Source: Saccharothrix espanaensis DSM 44229
GTDB taxonomy: Bacteria; Actinomycetota; Actinomycetes; Mycobacteriales; Pseudonocardiaceae
Length of the DNA stretch: 64,000 bases
Direction: 5' to 3'
Assembly: GCF_000328705.1 (NCBI RefSeq)
Contig: NC_019673.1
Coordinates: forward strand, 4,898,001-4,962,000
Of the stretch, positions 19,086 to 27,981 are shown one piece after another. Each line of letters starts with the position of its first letter. The first letter of the stretch is position 1. The position numbers were made by a program, and so were the translations under genes. Under the pieces are notes generated by a model that was given only the letters and a program-made list of their open reading frames with translations, had not been told where the DNA came from and did no database searches.

Positions 19086-19904
19086 ATGGGGATCCGCAAG
19101 AACCAGCAGAACCTGACCGCCACCGAGCGGTCCAACTTCGTCAACGCGTTGCTCACGCTCAAGCAGAACGGCCGCTACGACCTGTTCGTGCGGCTGCACA
19201 TCGACCGGGCCAACGGCGACAGCGACTGGGGGCTGCGGATCGGGCACCGCTCGCCGTCGTTCCTGCCGTGGCACCGCCGGTACCTGATCGAGTTCGAGCA
19301 GGCACTCCAGGAGGTCAACCCGTCGGTCACCATCCCGTACTGGGACTGGACGACCGCCGGCAGCACGTCCACGCTGTGGGCCAACGACTTCTTGGGCCCG
19401 AACGGGACGTCGGCGACCAACTGGCGGGTCAACGCCGGCCCGTTCGCCCAGTCCACCGGCCAGTGGACGCTCACCGTGCGCAGCGACTCGGCCAACTACC
19501 TGCGCCGCAACTTCGGCTCCGGCGGGCTGCAACTGCCCTCGGCGAGCGACGTGAACTCCGTCCTGGGGCTGACGACCTACGACACCTCGCCGTGGAACAG
19601 CACCTCGATCAACAGCTTCCGCAACTACCTGGAGGGCTTCCGCGGCCCGAACCTGCACAACCGGGTGCACAACTGGGTCAACGGCACGATGGCGGGCTTC
19701 GGCTCGCCCAACGACCCCGTCTTCTGGCTGCACCACTGCAACGTCGACCGCCTGTGGTCGCAGTGGCAGGCCCAGCACCCCGGGAGCACCTACCTGCCCA
19801 CCGCGGGGACGGCGAACGTGGTGGACCTCAACGAGGCGATGAACCCGTGGACCACCACGCCGAACGACATGCTCAACCACAGCGCGGTGTACACCTACCA
19901 GTGA
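19086..19904 (+). CDS. melC2: Tyrosinase MelC2
   Basis: This 272-aa type-3 copper monophenol oxidase makes melanin from tyrosine. CuA ligands are H38, H54 and H63 (VRLHIDRANG, IGHRSPSFLPWHRRYL). CuB ligands are the two His of LHNRVHNWV plus the His of FWLHHCNVDRLWSQW. IPYWDWT is intact. It has no signal peptide, as expected for MelC1-assisted Tat export. ATG 19086 follows AGGGGGAG. Length matches Streptomyces enzymes. Confidence 0.96.
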   Translation: MGIRKNQQNLTATERSNFVNALLTLKQNGRYDLFVRLHIDRANGDSDWGLRIGHRSPSFLPWHRRYLIEFEQALQEVNPSVTIPYWDWTTAGSTSTLWANDFLGPNGTSATNWRVNAGPFAQSTGQWTLTVRSDSANYLRRNFGSGGLQLPSASDVNSVLGLTTYDTSPWNSTSINSFRNYLEGFRGPNLHNRVHNWVNGTMAGFGSPNDPVFWLHHCNVDRLWSQWQAQHPGSTYLPTAGTANVVDLNEAMNPWTTTPNDMLNHSAVYTYQ

Positions 19905-19942
19905 CGGCCGCGCCCCCGACCGGGGGCGGCCGCCGCTGACCA

Positions 19943-19984
19943 CGTCGATGACCTCGCGACCACCCGGTCGCGAGGTCATCGACG
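19943..19984. terminator. Bidirectional terminator, perfect 19-bp stem
   Basis: CGTCGATGACCTCGCGACC and its exact complement flank a 4-nt loop. A second GC hairpin (19907-19930) directly follows the tyrosinase stop. Together they separate melC2 from the convergent ankyrin gene that ends at 20022. Confidence 0.85.
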
Positions 19985-20021
19985 CACCCGCGACCATCCA
20001 CAACGGACAGACGCGGGCTCA

Positions 20022-20957
20022 TCACGTCACGTCGGGATCCGCCAGGGAGAGCAACACGGCCTCCACCGCAGCGTGGCCGGCGGACGCCCGGTAGACCTCG
20101 ACCTGGGCACGCCGGTGCCGGCACCACGCGAGCGGGGTGCCGCCGAACTCCGCTTCGGTGCGACCGGGGTCGGCGCCGAGCGCCAGCAGGTGGGCGACGG
20201 ACTCCGGCTTGCCGTGCCAGGCCGCCCAGTGCAGCGCGGTCTGCCCCGACCCGTCCACCGAGTCGTCCACGGCCACCCCGTTCGACACCACCCAGTCGAC
20301 CACCGCCGACCGCCCGTTCACCGCGGCCGCCCGCAGTGCGAGGACCCGCTGCGCCGCCGTCGCGTCAGACCACTGCTCGCGCACCGGCCCGAGGTCCCCC
20401 GCACCGGCCGCCTCGACCACCCCGGCCGGCTCCGCGCCCGCCGCCACCAGCAGGTCGGCCACGTCGGTGTTGCCGTACTCGACGGCGTGCGCCAACGCCG
20501 TGCCGCCCGCGACGGCGTACCCGACCGCCCGCAGGTCCGCGCCCGCGTCGACCAGCACCCGCGCCAGCTCGACCTCGCCGTACGACGCGGCGGTGATCAG
20601 CGGCGTCTCCCGCACGTCGGCCGGCCCGTCCGCCGGCGCGCCGGCGGCGAGCAGCACGCGGGCCACCCCGCCGACCCGGTCGTGGTCGAGGATCCCGTGG
20701 AACCGGGCCGCCCCGAGGTAGTTCAGCAGGCAGGCCCCGGTGCTCCCGGCGAACCTCGAACTCATCCCGCCGCCGGCCACCTCGGGCCGTCCGGCGACCA
20801 GACCGCGCAACCGCTCGACGTCCCCGTCCGCGATCGCACGCTTCACCCCGACCGCCAGCGCGAGTTCGGCGACCGACCCGAACCCGTACCGGGCGGCCTC
20901 GGCCGGGTCGGACCGGATCGAGTCCAGCTCACGGGCTTCCGGCAACAGGTCCACCAT
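20022..20957 (-). CDS. Ankyrin-repeat protein
   Basis: This 311-aa cytoplasmic protein begins MVDLLPEARELDSIR. About six ankyrin-type units are visible, clearest in TPLITAASYGEVELARVLVD, TALAHAVEYGNTDVADLLVA, and TALHWAAWHGKPESVAHLLA followed by LGADPGRTE. It is a protein-interaction scaffold with unknown partner. GAGGAGCG upstream supports ATG 20957 over an in-frame start 34 codons further out. Confidence 0.85.
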   Translation of the reverse strand: MVDLLPEARELDSIRSDPAEAARYGFGSVAELALAVGVKRAIADGDVERLRGLVAGRPEVAGGGMSSRFAGSTGACLLNYLGAARFHGILDHDRVGGVARVLLAAGAPADGPADVRETPLITAASYGEVELARVLVDAGADLRAVGYAVAGGTALAHAVEYGNTDVADLLVAAGAEPAGVVEAAGAGDLGPVREQWSDATAAQRVLALRAAAVNGRSAVVDWVVSNGVAVDDSVDGSGQTALHWAAWHGKPESVAHLLALGADPGRTEAEFGGTPLAWCRHRRAQVEVYRASAGHAAVEAVLLSLADPDVT

Positions 20958-21096
20958 CGGGCGCTCCTCGGGTCGACCGCGTCCTGCGACACGGGGTTCC
21001 ATTGTCCCGACAAACCGCTGCGGCGGGCGCGGACCATTCGCACCCACCGCAGCGGTCACTGCCCGGGACCTCCCGGTCGGACGACTCGCCCGACGC

Positions 21097-22713
21097 CTAG
21101 GAGACGGTCCAGGTGAACGTCGTCTGCGCGGGCCCGGTGTAGCTGTCGCTGGCGTACACGGTGACCGTGTAGGTGCCGGCGGTGGTCGGGGTCCCCGAGA
21201 TCACGCCGGTCGCCGGCGCGAGGGTCAGCCCCGGCGGCAGGCCGGTCGCCCAGAACGTCAGCGGGTCGTCGTCGCCGTCCCACGCCTGGAGCGCCAGGCT
21301 GGTCGGCACCGTCCGGGTCGCCTGGCGCGGGCCCGGGTAGGCGACCCGCTCCGGGAAGTTCACGTTCGCCAGGTAGTTGCCGACCGCGGTCAGCAGGTTG
21401 GGCAGCGGGCCGATGTGCTGGGTGCCGCTCTGCGCCGTGCCGGTCGCGATCAGGATCTCCCGGGCCTCGGCGGGCGAGAGCGTCTCGCCGTTCGCCTCGG
21501 CCACGCTGAGCAGCGACGCCAACGCCGACGCGACGACCGGCGACGCGCTCGACGTGCCGGAGAAGTACGCGGTGTACTTGTCGTTCGCACCGGTGCCGTG
21601 CAGGTCGCCGTAGCCGGTGGTGGTGACGCACTCGCCCCAGCCCTGCAGGTCGACCCTGGTGCCGTAGTTGGAGAAGCCCAGCTTCGAGCGGGGCGTGCCG
21701 GTGCAGCCCGGGGCCGCGCCCGCGCCGACGATGATCGCGCCGGAGTCCGGCTTGTCGGCCGGGAAGCGCGGGCCGAAGCACGCGTTGTTGAGGTCCTGGT
21801 TGCCGTTGCCGCCGGCCTCCACGACGTGCCGCCCGGACTGCACGACGGTGACGATCGCGTCGTACACCGAGTCCCACACCTCCATGGGTGCCCAGTCGGC
21901 GCAGTAGGTGACGTGCTGCTCGATCAGCAGGACGTCACCGACGCCGACGCCCGCGCCGGCCGTGAGCAGCGCGTTGGCCAGGTCGTAGCCGTTCTCCTGG
22001 CTGACCACGTTGGTGTAGTGCAGGCCCGCTTCGGGCACCAGGCCGGTCACGCCGAAGGTGTTGGCGTCCGCGCCGATCACGCCGGTGACCGCGGTGCCGT
22101 GGTCGATGCTGGTCGGCGTGAAGTCCGGCGTGCCGTTGGCGATCAGCGCCCCGGGCAGCCGCAGCTTCGACAGGTCCTCGTGCTGGCTGTTCCAGTTGCG
22201 CTCCAGGTCGACGACCTTGACGTTGCCGCCCTTGCCGCCCGGCTTGGTGTGCGCGTAGTCCGCGTCGATCCCGCCGCTGGTGACCGGGTCGGCGTAGACC
22301 TGCTGGCCGGCGAAGTTCGGCGTGACCGGGTCACTGCCCTCCGGCTGCGGGTAGGCCACCTCGACCCGGCCGGACGCGGTGAGCTCCCGCGCGGCGGCCT
22401 TGGCGTCGACACCGGGCGCGAGCCGCACCCGCTGCCACCGCTCCAACCCCGGTGCCTGCGCCGCTTTGGCACCCACCGGCCGCAGCGCGGCCAATTTCTC
22501 GTCCAGCCGGGAGAACAGCGGCCGCACCGACGCGATCTCGCGCTCGTCCAACACCTGCCCCACCGCGGCGACGCCGACCCCGGCGGCCAGCTTCACCTCC
22601 AACACCGCGCCCGGTCCGGCCGGCGCCGCGGCGGCGGCGGGCGCGGACAGGGCGACGTTCCCGGCGCTCAGCACGAGCGCGACGGTCAGCAGTGACAACG
22701 ACTTCTTCCGCAC
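21097..22713 (-). CDS. Secreted subtilisin-like serine protease (S8) with C-terminal Ig-like domain
   Basis: This 538-aa protein has a signal peptide (KKSLSLLTVALVLSAGNVAL), then a pro-region to about residue 130, then the S8 domain. The catalytic triad is Asp in NVKVVDLERNW, His in IDHGTAVTGVIGA and Ser in SGTSSASPVVASAL; the oxyanion region is VVEAGGNGNQDLNN. The last ~90 residues are a putative Ig (He_PIG) domain, FWATGLPPGLTLAPATGVIS then GTPTTAGTYTVTV. It acts outside the cell. The GTG 22713 start gives a clean signal peptide. Confidence 0.9.
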   Translation of the reverse strand: MRKKSLSLLTVALVLSAGNVALSAPAAAAAPAGPGAVLEVKLAAGVGVAAVGQVLDEREIASVRPLFSRLDEKLAALRPVGAKAAQAPGLERWQRVRLAPGVDAKAAARELTASGRVEVAYPQPEGSDPVTPNFAGQQVYADPVTSGGIDADYAHTKPGGKGGNVKVVDLERNWNSQHEDLSKLRLPGALIANGTPDFTPTSIDHGTAVTGVIGADANTFGVTGLVPEAGLHYTNVVSQENGYDLANALLTAGAGVGVGDVLLIEQHVTYCADWAPMEVWDSVYDAIVTVVQSGRHVVEAGGNGNQDLNNACFGPRFPADKPDSGAIIVGAGAAPGCTGTPRSKLGFSNYGTRVDLQGWGECVTTTGYGDLHGTGANDKYTAYFSGTSSASPVVASALASLLSVAEANGETLSPAEAREILIATGTAQSGTQHIGPLPNLLTAVGNYLANVNFPERVAYPGPRQATRTVPTSLALQAWDGDDDPLTFWATGLPPGLTLAPATGVISGTPTTAGTYTVTVYASDSYTGPAQTTFTWTVS

Positions 22714-23193
22714 AGAGTTGCCCCCATCTCAGAAAACCACCGGTGAGGACGGGCGGAAACCACGGCGGAGCGCCATCGACGCGCGCGGAACCACACCGCC
22801 GGTCAAGGCGGTGCACGATCCCGATCCCCCGTGTATGTCCCCCGTTAACGCCCCAGTGGTTCCACTTCAGCGCACATCGCCGTCGATGTCCAGCGCCGGG
22901 GATCACCCAACTCGTCCAGACCACCGGACTCGGCTACGCGTTACCGAACTCCCCGCGCCGGCCGACGCCTTTCCTTGCGCCGTGGGGAACTTGCGCGCGC
23001 ACCGGGGTTCAGGACTCGTTGTACCGGGCCTCGTGCCGCCGGATCACCGGGTCGGTGCCGACCACGTTGACGGTGTGGTCCGCAACCCTTCCCGCAGCGG
23101 ACACCAAGTCGCCGACCCGGGACCCGCGCACCGGCCCGCTGGAGCAGGACCGGTGACCACGACGTGGGCAGTAAGCCGCTCCCGTGCGGGGAC
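22714..23193. other. Intergenic region between the subtilase and P450 genes
   Basis: About 480 bp; both flanking genes are on the minus strand, so the part next to 22713 must hold the protease promoter and the part next to 23193 the P450 terminator. Open frames here are antisense or compositional; I see no gene. Confidence 0.4.
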
Positions 23194-24519
23194 TCACCCG
23201 TCCAGCGGCTCCGCTGTGCGCACTGGGGTGATGGTGGCGGTGAGCGGGCCGTCGGGGCGGACGGTGACGCCGAACGTCGGCGCGGGGGTGGTGTGCGGAA
23301 CGACGGTGAACGCGGGCAGGAGGGTCTCCAGCAGCAGGGTCATCTCGCGCAGGCCGAACTGGACGCCCAGGCAGGTCCGGGGACCCAGGCCGAACGGGTA
23401 GTACGCGCCGGGGGCCGGGCGGGGCGCGGTGGCGGCGAAGCGGTCCGGGCGGAAGCGCTCGGGGTCGGGCCACGCGGTGTCGTCGCGGTGGGTCAGGTAG
23501 GGGCTGGTGAGGATGGTGGTGCCGGCCTCGACGCGGTAGCCGGCCAGGACGTCCTCGCGCTCGGCGTGGCGGGGCATGATCCACGCCGCCGGGTAGAGCC
23601 GCAGCGTCTCGCTGATCAGGGCGCGGATCGCGGTGCCGCGCTCGGCCGAGCCGGGTGGCGTTGCCAGGGCACGGTCGCGTTCGGCGGGGTTCTCGTGCAG
23701 CAGCAGGAACAGCCAGCTCAACGTGGTGGCGGTGGTCTCGTAACCGGCCGCCAGCAGGGTCACCAGCTCGTCCCGGATCAGCCGCTCGGTGTACTCGGGG
23801 TGCTCCTCGGCCGCCGCGAGCAGGACGTGCAGCAGGCTCGGGCCGGGCCACTCGCGGGCGGCGGCGATGGCACGGGCGGCGACGGCGTCGATCTGGGCGA
23901 GCTCGGCGGTGAGGTCGGGCGGGGCCTCGCCGGTGGCGGGCGCGAACGCGGGCAGCGCCGCGACCATCCGCCCGGCGGCCAGGAACTCCCGGTGGGTGGT
24001 CGGGTCCAGCGGCCGGCCGGTCATCGACCGCCAGATCACGTCGAGCGAGAAGTGCCGCATGTCGGCGGCGACGTCCCGGGGCTCGCCGGTCCGCGCGGCT
24101 CCGGTCCAGCGGGCGGCGATCTCGGCGACGGCGTCGCGCATCAGCCCGTCGTACCGGCGCACGCCCTGGCCGGTGAACTGCGCCTGCATCACCCGCCGCT
24201 GGGTGCGCCACCGCTCGCCGCTCGCCGCGATCATGCCGTCGCCGAGCACGGCCTTGAGCCGGTGCGAGCGCTTGACGTAGCGGTCCGGGTGCAGGGCGAG
24301 CACGTGGTGCACCGCCTCGGGCGCGGTGACCAGCACCACCCGCCGGTCGCCGAGCCGGAACCCGCTCACCCCGCCGAGCCGGCGCACGGCGGTCAGCAGG
24401 TCGACCAGCTCACCGCCGGACTCCCGCCAGCGCGCGACGGCGGCGGGGTCGAGCTCGGGGACGGCGGTGCCGGGCGCTGCGGTGTCAGGCGGTGCGGTGT
24501 CGGGCGCTGCGGTGTCCAA
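23194..24519 (-). CDS. Cytochrome P450
   Basis: This 441-aa P450 has the I-helix AGYETTATTLSW (acid pair replaced by Glu-Thr, as usual in this class), K-helix ETLRLYPAAW, PERFRPDRF, and heme loop FGLGPRTCLGVQFG with the axial Cys. It is of the class II-like/CYP102-related sort, without a reductase domain. I choose TTG 24519 because AGGAG lies 5 nt upstream; the frame stays open further but without a ribosome site. The N-terminus contains a PDTA(A/P) pentapeptide repeat encoded by a DNA tandem repeat. Substrate unknown; no redox partner nearby. Confidence 0.9.
   Translation of the reverse strand: MDTAAPDTAPPDTAAPGTAVPELDPAAVARWRESGGELVDLLTAVRRLGGVSGFRLGDRRVVLVTAPEAVHHVLALHPDRYVKRSHRLKAVLGDGMIAASGERWRTQRRVMQAQFTGQGVRRYDGLMRDAVAEIAARWTGAARTGEPRDVAADMRHFSLDVIWRSMTGRPLDPTTHREFLAAGRMVAALPAFAPATGEAPPDLTAELAQIDAVAARAIAAAREWPGPSLLHVLLAAAEEHPEYTERLIRDELVTLLAAGYETTATTLSWLFLLLHENPAERDRALATPPGSAERGTAIRALISETLRLYPAAWIMPRHAEREDVLAGYRVEAGTTILTSPYLTHRDDTAWPDPERFRPDRFAATAPRPAPGAYYPFGLGPRTCLGVQFGLREMTLLLETLLPAFTVVPHTTPAPTFGVTVRPDGPLTATITPVRTAEPLDG
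24466..24510. repeat. 15-bp tandem repeat inside the P450 N-terminus
   Basis: Three imperfect copies of GGTGTCGGGCGCTGC, each encoding five residues of a PDTAA/PDTAP linker. Repeat number probably varies between strains without breaking the frame. Confidence 0.7.
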
Positions 24520-24569
24520 GGCGTCTCCTGCTCGATCCGGAACACCGCGACTATAACGCACCGTAGTCA

Positions 24570-24579
24570 CGTGATCACG
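24570..24579 (-). promoter_or_regulatory. Palindrome in the P450 upstream region
   Basis: CGTGATCACG is a perfect palindrome. Between it and the TTG start lies TATAGT, a possible -10 on the minus strand. Together they are a plausible operator and promoter for the P450. Confidence 0.4.
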
Positions 24580-24676
24580 AGCCGCTCGGGCGGTTCCGGC
24601 GCTCCACTGCGGACGGTACCCGCCACGCCGGGAATGGCCTGGCCGCACCGGTCACCGCCGGTTAGTTTGGCCGGGG

Positions 24677-25330
24677 ATGACGGTGGAGATCGCGTGCGAC
24701 GAGTCCGGCTCCGAGGGCGAGAAGCTCGTCGGCGGCGTCACGGCGGTGTTCGCGCACGCGTCGGTCCGCCTCGACCCGGCCGACGCGGCGGCGTGCCTGG
24801 CCGAGCTGCGCGACCGGATCCGGTCGCCGGCGCTGGAGTACAAGGCCAACCACCTGCTGCGCCCCAAGCACCGGCCGACGCTGCTGTGGCTGCTCGGCCC
24901 GGCCGGTCCGGTGCTCGGCCACGCCTACGTGCAACTGGTCGACAAGCGCGCTTTCCTGCTGCACCACCTGGGCCACACCCCGCCCGGCCCGCTGGAGCCC
25001 TACAACGACGCGCTGCGCGCCCGTGGCCCGCACGGCAGCCTGGACCCGTTGTTCCCGGCGATCGTGCGCGCCGTCCGGCACTGGGGCGACGACGTGACGG
25101 TCCGCCACGACTTCCACCCGACCCTGACGGCCTCGCGGATCGCCCGGCTGCACGACGCCGCTCCCGGGCTGCGCGAGCTGACCCTGGTCGACTCGCGCGC
25201 CGACCACCGCGTCCAAGTCGCCGATTTCGTCGCGGGCGTCGCCCGGCGCATCGCCGAGGAGGAGTCCCGCGGCCACCCCGACCCGGAGGTCGCCCGCCTG
25301 CTGCGGCCCTACGTGATCGGCGTGCGGTGA
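24677..25330 (+). CDS. DUF3800-like protein (RNase H-fold)
   Basis: This 217-aa protein opens with IACDESGSEGEKLVGG, an acidic DES motif typical of DUF3800. It continues with LEYKANHLLRPKHRP, a lysine motif, and HAYVQLVDKRAF, and ends with LVDSRADHRVQVADFVAGVA, the C-terminal Asp-containing strand and helix. DUF3800 proteins are predicted metal-dependent nucleases of unknown substrate and often sit in accessory DNA. It is isolated here and diverges from the P450. Confidence 0.75.
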   Translation: MTVEIACDESGSEGEKLVGGVTAVFAHASVRLDPADAAACLAELRDRIRSPALEYKANHLLRPKHRPTLLWLLGPAGPVLGHAYVQLVDKRAFLLHHLGHTPPGPLEPYNDALRARGPHGSLDPLFPAIVRAVRHWGDDVTVRHDFHPTLTASRIARLHDAAPGLRELTLVDSRADHRVQVADFVAGVARRIAEEESRGHPDPEVARLLRPYVIGVR

Positions 25331-25370
25331 ATCCGGGACCGAACCCTGGATGCCCGCCGCCGCAAGGGTT

Positions 25371-25991
25371 TCACGCGTAGTCCAGCACCAGCCCCGCGCC
25401 GGCGGCGAGGGCGGCACCGGCGGCGGCCACGAGCGCGCGGATACCGGCGGCGCGGGGGTCGTCGGGCGGGAGGGCGAGCACCCCTGCGAGGTGGCGTGCT
25501 TCGGCGATCAGCCGGGACGCCGAGGGCACCACCCCGCCGGGTGCGCGGTTGTCCCGCACCACCGGAGCGAAGTCGACCGGCGAGCACACCACGGGTTCGC
25601 CGCTGTGGTGCAGGAAGTGGTCGAACGCGTCGAGCCGCCCGGTGCCGGTGATCCCGGGCGGGGCACCGAGCCGGCCGCGCGCGGCGGTGTGCTCGGGGCC
25701 GCGCTCCCACACCGCGCCGAGCACCGGGTCGTGGAACAGCGCGCTCTCGTCGGCCGGACCGTCGCCCGGCACCTCGCCGGAGGTCGCCCACCGTGCGGCG
25801 GCCAGCCGCAGCGCGGCGACGACCGGCCCGTCCACCCGGCCGACGTGCGCCGGCGCGTCCTCGGGCTCCGCCCAGGCCGCGAACGGGTAGTCCGCCGCCA
25901 CCGAGCACGTGCCGGTGACGACGTCCGCGTAGTGCTCCGCCGACGCGAGGTCCGGCAGCCGCGCGGGCCCGACCAGCAGCACGAGGTGCAC
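25371..25991 (-). CDS. Hypothetical protein
   Basis: This 206-aa protein begins HLVLLVGPARLPDLASAEHY and continues with PFAAWAEPEDAPAHVGRVDG, VVCSPVDFAPVVRDNRAPGG and an Ala-rich C-terminal helix. No motif is recognised; the layout suggests a soluble alpha/beta protein. GTG 25991. It converges on the DUF3800-like gene with 40 bp between stops. Confidence 0.55.
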   Translation of the reverse strand: MHLVLLVGPARLPDLASAEHYADVVTGTCSVAADYPFAAWAEPEDAPAHVGRVDGPVVAALRLAAARWATSGEVPGDGPADESALFHDPVLGAVWERGPEHTAARGRLGAPPGITGTGRLDAFDHFLHHSGEPVVCSPVDFAPVVRDNRAPGGVVPSASRLIAEARHLAGVLALPPDDPRAAGIRALVAAAGAALAAGAGLVLDYA

Positions 25992-26021
25992 GATCGGAGC
26001 CTACGCGGCCACCGGGACCGG

Positions 26022-27395
26022 TCAGAGGTAGCCGAACACCGGCGGGAAGACCAGCACGACCACCCACGCCCACCCGGCGAACACCGGCAGGTAGCTGATC
26101 TGCCACCGCTCCAGCGCCGCGAACGGCGCGCGCCCGCGGACCAGCCGGAACAGCAGCCAGGCCGACCAGACCAGGTTGGCCAGCAGGAGGACGTTCTCGC
26201 CCAGTGCGGCCGCCTTGTTCGGCGTGGTGCCGTACTCGCTGATCCGCCCGAGGACCTCCAGCAGCACCAGCACGTCGATGGCCAGCGCGCTCACCACGAG
26301 GGCGAGTTGCAGCTTGTCGAACAGCACCGGCGGGCCGAGCGGGTCGCGGGCCGAGATGGAGTAGAGCAGCAGCCCCAGCACGACCACCAGCAGCAGGTCG
26401 AACATGATCAGCGCTTCCCGCTCGACGTCGATGCCGCCGCCGGCGAACGCGAAGGTCACCAGGAAACCCAGCAGCACCGCGGTGAACAGCGGGGTGAACA
26501 GCCGGGTGAGCACCGGGGCGATGTTCTCCACGACGCTCTGCTTGGCCTCCACGAGCCACCCGGCGACCACGGCCGCCGCCACGCCGCCGCAGGGCACGAG
26601 CCATTGCCCCACCAGCGTTTCCGAGGAGATCCCGATGGCCTTGAACGTCCCGGTGGTGAACAGGACCAGCACCCCGCCGCCGAGCGCGATCAGCACGTAG
26701 TAGACGAACCACTCCCCGGTGAACCGGACGAAGTCCATCCGGCGGCGCGGTGAGCGCAGGTCGTCGGACACGTAGGCCAGCCCGACCACGAACCACAGCG
26801 CGATCGGCAGGTGGATGGCGGAGAGCACGAGCGACTGCGAGTCCTCCGCGAGCGGGTAGGCGTTGGCCGCCACCGCGCCGAGCGCGAACAACGCCAGCAG
26901 CACGCCGATCACCGGCCGCGCCGCCCGCCGCCGCCAGGCCAGGAACGCCGCCAGCCAGGGCAGCGCGAACAGGCCGATGTTCGGCGCGTAGAACGCCGGG
27001 TCGTCCTCCAGGTCCACGCCGAACAGCTCCGGCACCTTGACCGACACCGCCGCGCCCACCGCGCAGGCCACCATCGCGACCAGGTCGCGCCGGGAGCGGC
27101 TGGCGGCGGCCGGGCTGTCGGTGTCGCCGGTCAGCACGAGCTGCTTCCACAACCGTTCCGAGTGCTCGCGGGCGAACTCGCGGGACAGCTCGTCCAGGCT
27201 GCCCATCCGCTTGACGGCCACCAGGAACGCCTCGTCGGCGTGCAGGCCGGCGGCGACGAGTTCGTCGACCGACCCGCGCAGGTGGTCTTCGAGTTCGTCG
27301 GCGTCGGCGCGCCGCAGCTCCGGGCGGCGCTGGACGTAGTGCCGCCACTGGTCGAACTGGTCGGCCAGCTCGTCCCGGTCCTCCGACGCGGTCAT
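26022..27395 (-). CDS. Membrane protein with permease-prefix domain, PadR-linked
   Basis: This 457-aa protein begins with a soluble 80-residue permease-prefix-1-type helical domain (DQFDQWRHYVQRRPELRRAD, then LRGSVDELVAAGLHADEAFL, VAVKRMGSLDELSREFA). About ten membrane helices follow (for example ALFALGAVAANAYPLA, YYVLIALGGGVLVLFTTG, IMFDLLLVVVLGLLLYSI), recalling DUF4153. Such proteins are regularly co-encoded with PadR repressors; the ATG overlaps the PadR stop by 4 bp. Role unknown, possibly envelope stress. Confidence 0.78.
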   Translation of the reverse strand: MTASEDRDELADQFDQWRHYVQRRPELRRADADELEDHLRGSVDELVAAGLHADEAFLVAVKRMGSLDELSREFAREHSERLWKQLVLTGDTDSPAAASRSRRDLVAMVACAVGAAVSVKVPELFGVDLEDDPAFYAPNIGLFALPWLAAFLAWRRRAARPVIGVLLALFALGAVAANAYPLAEDSQSLVLSAIHLPIALWFVVGLAYVSDDLRSPRRRMDFVRFTGEWFVYYVLIALGGGVLVLFTTGTFKAIGISSETLVGQWLVPCGGVAAAVVAGWLVEAKQSVVENIAPVLTRLFTPLFTAVLLGFLVTFAFAGGGIDVEREALIMFDLLLVVVLGLLLYSISARDPLGPPVLFDKLQLALVVSALAIDVLVLLEVLGRISEYGTTPNKAAALGENVLLLANLVWSAWLLFRLVRGRAPFAALERWQISYLPVFAGWAWVVVLVFPPVFGYL

Positions 27396-27766
27396 GCCAG
27401 ACCTCCCCGCGCGATCCCGGTGAACGGCCGGAAGTCGCCGGCGCCCGGCCAGATCTCCTTGAGCGCGCTCACCACCGTGGCCCACTGGCGGCGCTGCTCG
27501 GCGAGCTCGGCCAGACCGTTCGGGGTGATGCGGTAGTACTTGCGCCGCCGCTCCCCCGCGACCGACTGCCAGTTCGACTCGACGTGCCCGAGGCGTTCCA
27601 GCCGGTGCAGCAGCGGGTAGAGCAGCCCCTCGGTCCAGTCGAGCTCCCCGCCGGAGAGCTCGTTGATCCGCCGCAGGATGGCGTAGCCGTAGCTGTCCCC
27701 CTCGGTCAGGATGCCCAGCACCATCGGCGTGGCCGAGGCCGCCACCAGATCTTTCGTGACCTTCAC
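27392..27766 (-). CDS. PadR-family transcriptional repressor
   Basis: This 124-aa protein has the PadR winged helix: TPMVLGILTEGDSYGYAILR then RINELSGGELDWTEGLLYPL, LHRLERLGHVESNW, RRRKYYRITPNGLAELAEQR. GTG 27766 with GGGAGG upstream is preferred over the in-frame codon seven residues earlier. It is likely autoregulated: a perfect inverted repeat sits just upstream, and the controlled membrane protein overlaps its stop. Confidence 0.92.
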   Translation of the reverse strand: MKVTKDLVAASATPMVLGILTEGDSYGYAILRRINELSGGELDWTEGLLYPLLHRLERLGHVESNWQSVAGERRRKYYRITPNGLAELAEQRRQWATVVSALKEIWPGAGDFRPFTGIARGGLA

Positions 27767-27786
27767 TTGCCTCCCGCTCTCCCTCA

Positions 27787-27822
27787 ATACCTAGAACCGT
27801 GAGGCATAGTAGTTCTAGGTAT
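27787..27822 (-). promoter_or_regulatory. Probable PadR operator: perfect 11-bp inverted repeat
   Basis: ATACCTAGAAC (27787-27797) and GTTCTAGGTAT (27812-27822) are exact complements separated by 14 bp, 20 bp upstream of the PadR start. The ATAC/GTAT ends match the ATGT/ACAT-like dyads PadR proteins favour. Confidence 0.75.
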
Positions 27823-27981
27823 CGCGACGGCGCAACAAGCCCCACGCCGGGTCGGGATGCCTCGGCGATCGTGGCCTGCTCTGCGGTGGACCGGGCGCCG
27901 CACGTCCGCCGTTCGCGGCGAACTGGTCTCAGCAGCCGCAGCGCGAGCGCCGCTGCCCGACATAGGCGGGGGCCTGCGAAG

